Shown here one piece after another: positions 7,168 through 13,443 of a stretch of DNA of 64,000 nt. Numbering within the stretch: position 1 is the stretch's first letter; the number at the start of each line of letters is the position of its first letter. This DNA comes from Neolewinella agarilytica (lineage in GTDB: Bacteria; Bacteroidota; Bacteroidia; Chitinophagales; Saprospiraceae), in NCBI RefSeq assembly GCF_900110645.1, contig NZ_FOFB01000001.1, forward strand, positions 310,001 to 374,000, read 5' to 3'. The notes under the pieces were generated by a model, which saw only the letters and a program-made list of their open reading frames with translations, did not search any database and was not told where the DNA came from. Made by a program: the position numbers and the translations under genes.

Positions 7168-8175
7168 ATGCATCGAAGACAATTTCTTACCGCCAGCGGG
7201 GTGCTTTTAGCAGCGACTGCTTGTAAAACACCTGCTCTTACGCAAACCAGTAAGCAGGCCGCCATTCACCCGGCTCCGCCTGAACCCGGTGCGTCCATCG
7301 CCCTCATCTGTCCCGGCGGCCCCATTACGCCAGAACGGCTGCAAAAATCGGTCGCGCTGGTCGAAAGCTTTGGCTTCAAAGTTCAGCCCGGTAAAAACAT
7401 CCTGGCTCGCAACGGTTACCTGGCGGGCACCGACGAAGAACGTTTGACAGACCTGCACGCTGCCTTTAGCAACCCCGACATTCAGGCCGTCTGGGCCATC
7501 CGGGGCGGTTATGGCTGCACGCGTCTTCTGCCGCTGATCGATTACGATTTGATTCGGGCCAATCCTAAACTACTCATCGGCTACAGTGATATTACCGCAC
7601 TACTAAACGCCTTTTACCAGCAAGCTGGCCTGATCGGTATTCACGGCCCCGTAGCGTCCAGCAGCGTTGAAGAGATTGATCGTACAGGACTCGCTCAAGT
7701 GCTTGGAATCAAGGAAAGGGACGGCTCCCGGACCAAGGTACTAACCACACCTACCCTTCTTTCAAAGGGGGAAGGAACGGTAAATGGCGTATTGGTTGGC
7801 GGCAACCTTACCTTGTTGGCCTCCATGACAGGAACGCCCTATACGGTTAACTGTAAGGACAAAATCGTCCTGTTGGAGGACGTAGGAGAAAAGCCCTACC
7901 GCATCGATCGAATGCTGACTCAACTACGGCAGGGAGCGAACCTGGATAAGGCGAAAGGCATCTTGTTGGGAGAATTTGTGGATTGCGAAGCAGACATCGA
8001 TGATAATTCCCTGGGCCTGGTCGAAACACTTTCCGACCGGCTGTACGACCTCGGCGTTCCCATACTCGCGGGCTTCCCCGCCGGGCATGGAGACCGGAAT
8101 TATCCGGTTCCCATTGGGGGACGGGTGGAAATGAATGTCGATGAAGGAAGCCTGAGTTGGTCATCTTTCTTCTAA
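7168..8175 (+). CDS. LD-carboxypeptidase (peptidase S66), exported
   Basis: 335 residues. The N-terminus MHRRQFLTASGVLLAATAC combines a twin-arginine-like RRQFL motif with a lipobox cysteine at residue 19, suggesting an exported, lipid-anchored protein. The S66 fold is shown by IALICPGGPITPERLQ, the RGGYGCTRLLPLID region, and the nucleophile serine in LIGYSDITALL. The later GGNLTLLASMTGTP and GHGDRNYPVPIGG segments carry the expected Glu/His region. Family members cut the L,D-bond of murein tetrapeptides in peptidoglycan recycling, or act like MccF on microcin-type substrates. Confidence 0.93.
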   Translation: MHRRQFLTASGVLLAATACKTPALTQTSKQAAIHPAPPEPGASIALICPGGPITPERLQKSVALVESFGFKVQPGKNILARNGYLAGTDEERLTDLHAAFSNPDIQAVWAIRGGYGCTRLLPLIDYDLIRANPKLLIGYSDITALLNAFYQQAGLIGIHGPVASSSVEEIDRTGLAQVLGIKERDGSRTKVLTTPTLLSKGEGTVNGVLVGGNLTLLASMTGTPYTVNCKDKIVLLEDVGEKPYRIDRMLTQLRQGANLDKAKGILLGEFVDCEADIDDNSLGLVETLSDRLYDLGVPILAGFPAGHGDRNYPVPIGGRVEMNVDEGSLSWSSFF

Positions 8176-8195
8176 ACAGTCTCCCCACGAAGCAA

Positions 8196-8203
8196 TACCT
8201 TTG
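8196..8203 (+). promoter_or_regulatory. -7 promoter box (TACCTTTG) of the glycosyltransferase
   Basis: Exact TAnnTTTG match, 4 bp before an in-frame GTG at 8208. It lies inside the longer reading that would start at 8157, and this decides the start in favour of 8208. Confidence 0.65.
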
Positions 8204-8207
8204 CGAT

Positions 8208-9476
8208 GTGACCATTGTCCTACTTACGGTTCTGTTCGTCTGCCTGATTTCAGTCTTGCACACCTACCTGTTTTACCCAACTTGGGTCGTTTGGCGTGCA
8301 AGGCAGGGCAAGTGGGCGCAAACGCAGGTGCAAGAGGAGGTTAAAGAAGCCATGCATTGGCCCTCCGTCCACGTTCTGATGGCTGTACACAACGAAGAGT
8401 CCGTGTTGGAGAGCAAACTACAAAGCCTCGCCGCTCAAGACTACGCCGGCGAACTTTTGTTCCTCATCGGTAGTGACAACAGTAGCGACCGAACAAACGA
8501 CATTCTAAAGGCCTGGGCCGCCAGGGACAAGCGCTTCCGCCCGACCCTTTTCTCTACTCGTCAGGGCAAACCGGGGATAATTAATCAGCTCGCGCTTCAA
8601 ATCAAGAATCGAGAGCACGAAGTACTGCGCAGTAAATCCAAAATCGAGAGCACGAAGTACTGCGAAGCAAATCGAGAATCAAACATCCTCCTCCTCACCG
8701 ACGCCAGCGTCCTCCTCCGCCCCAATGTCATCACCGAACTTGTCCGGCCAATGCTCGGAAATGAGCGCATTGGCATAGTTGACAGTACGATGGTTCAGAC
8801 GGGTGGTAAAGCGGAAGGCATCGGCCTTTCCGAAGTCCAGTACATCAATCGTGAAGTAAACATCAAACGGGCCGAAGGGCAGCTCTGGGGGGCCATGATC
8901 GGTCCCTTCGGCGGCTGCTGGGCCATCCGGGCAGAAGCTTTCCGTCCGGTACCGGATAATTTTCTGGTCGACGATTTCTTCCTCTGCATGGCCGCCTACG
9001 AAGCGGGTTGGCTTGGTATCAGTAGTAGCACAGCGGTAGTAACGGAAGCCGTAGGCCAAACCATTAAAGATGAATTCCGCCGTAAAGTCCGTATCAGCAG
9101 CGGTAACTGGCAAAATCTCTTCCGTTTTCGAAAACTTTGGTGGCCGCCCACCAAAAACGCGCTGTCTTTTGCTTTCTTCAGCCATAAGGTGCTCCGCTGG
9201 TGGACGCCCTTTTTCTTACTCACTGGTGCCCTTTGCCTTGGGCTGCTGGTCCTACCTTTGGGCAACCATTGGGCCTTTACTGCGTTTGCTGTTGGTAGCC
9301 TCTTGCTGGCAGTAAGCCTGCTGCTTGATCTTATCCTTGCTCCAATGGGCATTAACCTCAAAGGCCTCCGTAGCCTGCGATATTTTCTAGCCATGAACGC
9401 CGCCCTGCTGGTCGGTTTTTATCGCTTCCTAACCGGAATCACCACCAATGTCTGGCAACCATCCAACCGCAACTAA
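8208..9476 (+). CDS. Family 2 glycosyltransferase, membrane-bound
   Basis: 422 residues from the GTG at 8208. The order is: an N-terminal membrane helix (about 1-25), the GT2 nucleotide-sugar domain (VHVLMAVHNEESVLESKL, SDNSSDRTNDIL, LLLTDASVLL), acceptor-site motifs GPFGGCWAIRAEAF, VDDFFLCMAAYEAG and SSGNWQNLFRFR, then two or three C-terminal membrane helices. It probably polymerises or transfers sugars at the inner membrane for an exopolysaccharide or glycolipid. Two oddities are visible. A dispersed-repeat copy encodes WAQTQVQEEVKEA after the first helix, and a 35-bp direct duplication (8607-8676) adds about 24 residues before the DAS motif. The stop overlaps ribB by 29 bp. Confidence 0.9.
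   Translation: MTIVLLTVLFVCLISVLHTYLFYPTWVVWRARQGKWAQTQVQEEVKEAMHWPSVHVLMAVHNEESVLESKLQSLAAQDYAGELLFLIGSDNSSDRTNDILKAWAARDKRFRPTLFSTRQGKPGIINQLALQIKNREHEVLRSKSKIESTKYCEANRESNILLLTDASVLLRPNVITELVRPMLGNERIGIVDSTMVQTGGKAEGIGLSEVQYINREVNIKRAEGQLWGAMIGPFGGCWAIRAEAFRPVPDNFLVDDFFLCMAAYEAGWLGISSSTAVVTEAVGQTIKDEFRRKVRISSGNWQNLFRFRKLWWPPTKNALSFAFFSHKVLRWWTPFFLLTGALCLGLLVLPLGNHWAFTAFAVGSLLLAVSLLLDLILAPMGINLKGLRSLRYFLAMNAALLVGFYRFLTGITTNVWQPSNRN
8314..8332 (+). repeat. Dispersed repeat, copy 4 (inside glycosyltransferase)
   Basis: GGGCGC-AAA-CGCAGGTGCA, followed by a purine-rich tail to about 8357. Read in frame as WAQTQVQ in the linker between the membrane helix and the catalytic domain. Confidence 0.85.
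8607..8676 (+). repeat. 35-bp direct duplication inside the glycosyltransferase
   Basis: A 23-bp identical sequence (8607-8629 and 8642-8664) repeats with a 35-bp period; the remaining 12 bp of each unit have diverged. Because 35 is not a multiple of 3, the two copies are read in different frames (NREHEVLRSKS versus KIESTKYCEAN). Confidence 0.9.
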
Positions 9477-10626
9477 GTCCACCCCACCTGCTTCTGACCG
9501 CAACGTGGACCTTAACACCATCGAAGAAGCCGTTGCCGATATTCGGGCCGGTAAAGTAGTCATCGTCGTTGACGACGAAGACCGGGAAAACGAAGGCGAC
9601 TTCGTCTGTGCCGCCGAGCGGATCACCCCCGAAATGATCAACTTCATGGCCACCCACGGCCGTGGGCTCATCTGCACGCCCATTGACGAAGACAAGGCCG
9701 ATCGATTAGGCCTGACCAAAATGGTGGAGACCAATACGGACGTACACGAGACGGCCTTTACCGTCACCATCGATCTCATCGGCCATGGCTGTACGACGGG
9801 AATTTCGGCATACGATCGCGCGACCTGTATCCGCCGCATGACGGAACACAGCGCCAAGCCTACCGACTTTACGCGCCCGGGCCACGTATTCCCCCTGCGC
9901 GCGGTCAAGGGCGGCGTCCTCCGCCGTACGGGCCACACCGAAGCCGCCGTTGACCTGGCTCGCATGGCCAACCTCTTCCCCGCCGGGGTCATCGTCGAAA
10001 TCCTCAAGCCCGACGGAGAAATGGCCCGCCTGCCCTACCTGCTCAACTTTGCCAGAGAGCATGATCTCAAGATTATCTCCATCGAAGATCTCGTTGCCTA
10101 CCGCCTCCAGATGGAGCGCCTGGTGGAGTGTGAGTTCACTATGGATCTGGAAACCCGCTACGGCCCCTTCAAGCTCTACGCTTACCGGCAAACGACCAAC
10201 AACGACGTACACCTCGCCCTCACCCACGGGGAATGGCTGGCGGACGAGCCAGTGCTCACCCGCGTTCACAGCTCAACGAGCAGCAGGGACCTGCTGCATA
10301 GCCTCCTCTCCGGCTACAGCACGGGCCTCCACGGCCCGCTCGAGAAAATTGCGGAGGCCGGTAAAGGCGTCCTCCTCTTCATGCGTCCCCATCAGGATGG
10401 CAGCGAGGTCATCGCCGGTCTACGCCTCCTCAAATCCCGCATGGAAAACGGCGAGAAAGCCAGCATCCGCCAGCCTGCCAGTATGGACCAGCGAGACTTT
10501 GGTATCGGCGCGCAGATACTGCGGGACCTGAAAGTTTCCAAGCTCCGCATCCTCTCCAACAACCCGAAGAACCGGGTTGGGCTGGAAGGCTATGGATTGG
10601 AGGTGGTGGAATTTGTGGGGATGTAA
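9448..10626 (+). CDS. ribB: 3,4-dihydroxy-2-butanone-4-phosphate synthase with degenerate GTP cyclohydrolase II half (RibBX-like)
   Basis: 392 residues. The N-terminal RibB domain (about 20-220) is intact, with VVDDEDRENEGDFV, THGRGLICTPI, FTRPGHVFPLRA, GHTEAAVDLARMA and CEIL-type closing strands; it converts ribulose 5-phosphate to the butanone-phosphate needed for riboflavin. The C-terminal RibA-like half (about 225-392) lacks the zinc cysteines. The family pattern C-x10-C-x-C around GDVFGSLRCDCG is replaced here by VHSSTSSRDLLHSLLSGYST, and the QEGRGIGL catalytic loop by RPHQDGSEVIAGL. GTP cyclohydrolase activity is therefore unlikely, as in described RibBX proteins. It overlaps the upstream glycosyltransferase by 29 bp. 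Confidence 0.92.
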   Translation: MSGNHPTATKSTPPASDRNVDLNTIEEAVADIRAGKVVIVVDDEDRENEGDFVCAAERITPEMINFMATHGRGLICTPIDEDKADRLGLTKMVETNTDVHETAFTVTIDLIGHGCTTGISAYDRATCIRRMTEHSAKPTDFTRPGHVFPLRAVKGGVLRRTGHTEAAVDLARMANLFPAGVIVEILKPDGEMARLPYLLNFAREHDLKIISIEDLVAYRLQMERLVECEFTMDLETRYGPFKLYAYRQTTNNDVHLALTHGEWLADEPVLTRVHSSTSSRDLLHSLLSGYSTGLHGPLEKIAEAGKGVLLFMRPHQDGSEVIAGLRLLKSRMENGEKASIRQPASMDQRDFGIGAQILRDLKVSKLRILSNNPKNRVGLEGYGLEVVEFVGM

Positions 10627-10654
10627 AGGGGCTGAATCTCTACGCTGATTTCTA

Positions 10655-11278
10655 GTGAAACACATCTTTAACCTCCATTCAGGAATACTATTTCTGATAA
10701 CTGCCGGATTGCCAATACTGGGCTTCGTGGGAGGCTTATCCACAGAATTCATCCTGCTTGACCTCAATCAAGGAGCTCCCTTCCACGATTCAGGGATTGG
10801 CGCGGACATTTTTATGGTAAGCTGGCTAATCGGCTTTCTTCTATTCCATCTTTGGGCACTTATTGCCGGAATCAGCCTCTCAGCAAAAGGCGATTCTCTG
10901 AAGGTAAAAAAATGGGCGATGCTTACTTTCGGGCTGCTAAGCCTGTTGATCTTGCTCTACGTTACCATTGAAAGCTTTTACTATTTATTCAGCCTAACCA
11001 TTGCCACCGAGAGTAGTGCAGGCTTAAGTGCCATCCGGACTTCAGCCGATATTATTGTTGCCTTCGGGCTCGTTTTGGGTATATGGTTCTTACCCAGAAT
11101 ACTCTTCTTCAGTTTTCTGGCGATTCTACTTTGTCATCGTGAAGGCCACCATCGTTGGGCATCCACTGCACTTCAATTCTTTTTCTGGCCAATTGGGCTG
11201 TGGTTTTTGCAGCCTCGGCTACGTAAGGTAATGATGGGCCCGATCGATCGCGCGGTAGCGGACCACTTAATCCATTAG
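10655..11278 (+). CDS. Hypothetical membrane protein
   Basis: 207 residues from a GTG 28 bp after ribB. About five hydrophobic segments are visible (SGILFLITAGLPILGFVGG, IFMVSWLIGFLLFHLWALIAG, MLTFGLLSLLILLYVTIE, DIIVAFGLVLGIWFLPRILF, and one near the C-terminus). There are also a charged KAKGDSLKVKK-type loop and an HREGHHRW segment in a loop before the last helix. I do not recognise a family. Same-strand spacing would allow co-transcription with ribB. Confidence 0.65.
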   Translation: MKHIFNLHSGILFLITAGLPILGFVGGLSTEFILLDLNQGAPFHDSGIGADIFMVSWLIGFLLFHLWALIAGISLSAKGDSLKVKKWAMLTFGLLSLLILLYVTIESFYYLFSLTIATESSAGLSAIRTSADIIVAFGLVLGIWFLPRILFFSFLAILLCHREGHHRWASTALQFFFWPIGLWFLQPRLRKVMMGPIDRAVADHLIH

Positions 11279-11330
11279 CAATAAACACCTGCCGCCTGAA
11301 AAAAACCATTTTACCGGTAGTATCAGATAC

Positions 11331-11363
11331 AAAAAGACCTCGCCGGATCAACTTCCAGCGAGG
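11331..11363 (-). terminator. Possible terminator of the 11553-12407 gene
   Basis: On the minus strand, CCTCGC and GCGAGG pair (11358-11363 with 11338-11343), followed by a TCTTTTTG run. The stem is short (6 bp) and lies about 190 bp beyond the stop codon. Confidence 0.45.
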
Positions 11364-11552
11364 CCCTCGAATGCTCTTACAAAGGTTTTGTCAGGTATTT
11401 TATCTAGACATATTTTCTTTGAGAGACATACACTATGAACAACACAAATTCTTAAAGAAGTTAGCTCGTATAATCAATCACCAACTTCAGTAGTACAAAT
11501 ATAGACAGCAAGAAGGGTTGTGAACTCACCTTTTGAGTCCAGTTATGGACAA

Positions 11553-12407
11553 TCAGCGAATTTCTTCATCTGCCAGAGGGTAATATTGGTTAAGCAACTT
11601 GGCCAAAGAGTAGGCACTGTCGATCAAGGGATGCTTGAAATAATCGCGTGCGCTCAACCGGACCCGCTGTTTGTACTTGTTGAGGTTTTCAATATTTACG
11701 AGTTGGGGAATTTGTTCTAAAATTGCCCCCTGTGACACCTTCCGCCCTCCGTTACGGTGAATCAATTTCCGGTACTCTAGCATAAACTTAACCTGGCAAT
11801 CGGATAAAAATTCAGCCATGAACGGCCCTGCCAGATTTTCCGCTTCTTTTTTGAGGGCAGCCATCATTGTGGGATTTATCATACCCTTAGTGGTCAGTTT
11901 TGGCATGGATGGCAATTGATTTCCGTACTCCACGCTTTGATGGTAATAGTTCAAATGAGCCGCAAGCCGCCCACGGTCATGAGCTGCGCGAATAGACACC
12001 TGATGGTACCAGTAGTATTTCCCTGACCTGTGCCGCATAGGTATTAAACTCGCCGCCGATGCACCTTCAGTATTCACCAACTCGGGGTAAACTGCCGCCA
12101 GTTTATACATAGCCCGGGCATAACTGATGTAAGAAAAAAGCCAGGCCGGGTGAACAAGCGTGAAAATATCCTCGAACTGCATGTTCATCAACCCAAAGTG
12201 GGCAGCGGTATTATGGCGCCATACCACCTTGGGTTTCTCACCTAACAGCAGTGTAAGATAACAACTAAAGGGGTTCTGTTGGCGCTGACAATTTTCCTGA
12301 ATACGCTGAAGGTATTCATTATCATCAACAACCGAAGGATCAATCCCGGAGAATAAATCCGAAATTAATCCACCTGTATTTAAGTGAAAAGAGTTTTTCT
12401 GTTTCAT
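11553..12407 (-). CDS. Hypothetical protein, possible PAS-like sensor N-terminus
   Basis: 284 residues from the ATG at 12407 (MKQKNSFHLNTGG); an upstream in-frame ATG at 12437 adds ten residues. The segment NMQFEDIFTLVHPAWLFSYISYARAMYKLA resembles PAS-like regions found before HTH domains in Bacteroidota regulators, and GKYYWYHQVSIRAAHDRGRLAAHLNYY could be its beta-sheet. The C-terminal third is basic and helical (LEYRKLIHRNGGRKVSQ, NLNKYKQRVRLSARDYF), but I cannot identify a definite DNA-binding motif. A transcription factor is possible. No operon partner is present. Confidence 0.55.
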   Translation of the reverse strand: MKQKNSFHLNTGGLISDLFSGIDPSVVDDNEYLQRIQENCQRQQNPFSCYLTLLLGEKPKVVWRHNTAAHFGLMNMQFEDIFTLVHPAWLFSYISYARAMYKLAAVYPELVNTEGASAASLIPMRHRSGKYYWYHQVSIRAAHDRGRLAAHLNYYHQSVEYGNQLPSMPKLTTKGMINPTMMAALKKEAENLAGPFMAEFLSDCQVKFMLEYRKLIHRNGGRKVSQGAILEQIPQLVNIENLNKYKQRVRLSARDYFKHPLIDSAYSLAKLLNQYYPLADEEIR

Positions 12408-12572
12408 GAGGACAAATCTGGAAAAGCACGATCTCATTCAAGAATCATCGTTCTCATAATGAGCATTAATCTAACATACACAATAGCTAATAACACTAGC
12501 TCCTACTCCCTACAATGCAAAACAATACAAAATTGTTCTGTCTGGTAAACATAGTGTTTTATCCGCAAAAAT

Positions 12573-13121
12573 TCAACCCCACCCACCAGGAATTTTTAAG
12601 CCTCCTTTGATCTGAGGAAGTTCCAGTTTAGCTGGTTCGTTAATCATAGGATCCTTAAACTCTTCGGCTTCCGTCCGGTTAAAGTCTCGCCTTTTACCAG
12701 TCAGCCGGTCTTTTAGCTCTAGCTTTTCGGTAGTCAGGCTGATTATGTCATAGACGATAAAATAGTCCCGCCCCCGCAGGTACCGCTGGTGGAGGCTACC
12801 TCCGGACATAAGTCCGTCGATGGCCAGTGTGATGGTTTGCTCCACCGTATCCAGTACCCAACGGCCGCGCATAAACTGAAATTTTCGGTTTGGCTGCTGG
12901 CCGGCATCTTCGGTGAAGTTTTCGTTCAGGTCCAGGGTTAGTACGTAGCCTTCCCGGCTGTCTTTAGTTTTTTCGCACCAATGAGAAGCTACGAGCAAAG
13001 GAGCCCACCGACTGCTATCCTGCACCACCACAGAATCTGCCTGGGGGCTAAGACCACCGGTAAACTGGCCGAAGAGCGAAGAAACCGCTAACAACAGAGA
13101 TAAAGTAAAGAACGAGCGCAT
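12573..13121 (-). CDS. Hypothetical secreted protein
   Basis: 182 residues. A clear signal peptide (MRSFFTLSLLLAVSSLFGQ) is followed by a beta-rich domain: WAPLLVASHWCEK, REGYVLTLDLNENF, RGRWVLDTVEQTITLAIDG, YFIVYDIISLTTEKLELKDR. The 'W.LD.....I.L' followed by 'Y.I..LT...L.L.D' alternation is like lipocalin-fold proteins of Bacteroidota, but this is fold-level guesswork. The C-terminal 20 residues are proline/glycine rich. It has no lipobox, so it should be periplasmic or secreted. Confidence 0.6.
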   Translation of the reverse strand: MRSFFTLSLLLAVSSLFGQFTGGLSPQADSVVVQDSSRWAPLLVASHWCEKTKDSREGYVLTLDLNENFTEDAGQQPNRKFQFMRGRWVLDTVEQTITLAIDGLMSGGSLHQRYLRGRDYFIVYDIISLTTEKLELKDRLTGKRRDFNRTEAEEFKDPMINEPAKLELPQIKGGLKIPGGWG

Positions 13122-13248
13122 AGACCGGAATTTTTCATTAGGACGGTTAATTTACCCGTAGGTGTCAGGCTACGCAACGTTTTAAGGAGGTTTTAACGAT
13201 CTGACCATGCTCTTTTCATCCTATCGTATAGTGTATTTCTGACGGTCT

Positions 13249-13267
13249 GGGCGCAGACGCAGGTGCG
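13249..13267 (+). repeat. Dispersed repeat, copy 5
   Basis: GGGCGC-AGA-CGCAGGTGCG with a tail AAAAAGGTTG..AAGCCATG. It forms an inverted pair with copy 6. Confidence 0.85.
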
Positions 13268-13327
13268 CAAAAAGGTTGTAAAGCCATGTTGCCAGTCTTT
13301 ACCACTGTATTCAGAAGAACTTCCCCC

Positions 13328-13344
13328 TGCACCTGCGGCCGCGC
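13328..13344 (-). repeat. Dispersed repeat, copy 6 (reverse)
   Basis: Complement reads TGCGC-GGC-CGCAGGTGCA, then GGGGGAAGTTCTTC. Inverted relative to copy 5. Confidence 0.8.
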
Positions 13345-13409
13345 AAAAAAACCTTCCGCAGCCATCGTAATTACTGCTTCAAGAGAGCCCAAAAGCTGAT
13401 CACCTTGTC

Positions 13410-13417
13410 TATCTTTG
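13410..13417 (+). promoter_or_regulatory. -7 promoter box (TATCTTTG) of carB
   Basis: Exact TAnnTTTG match ending 26 bp before the carB ATG. Confidence 0.7.
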
Positions 13418-13443
13418 CGCGAATTTGAAAAGACCACTTCCCC

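Larger units (their letters stand above)
13122..13443. other. Divergent spacer upstream of carB with inverted repeat pair
   Basis: No gene. It contains two inverted copies of the dispersed repeat (13249 forward, 13328 reverse) about 60 bp apart, and the carB -7 box at 13410. Confidence 0.6.
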
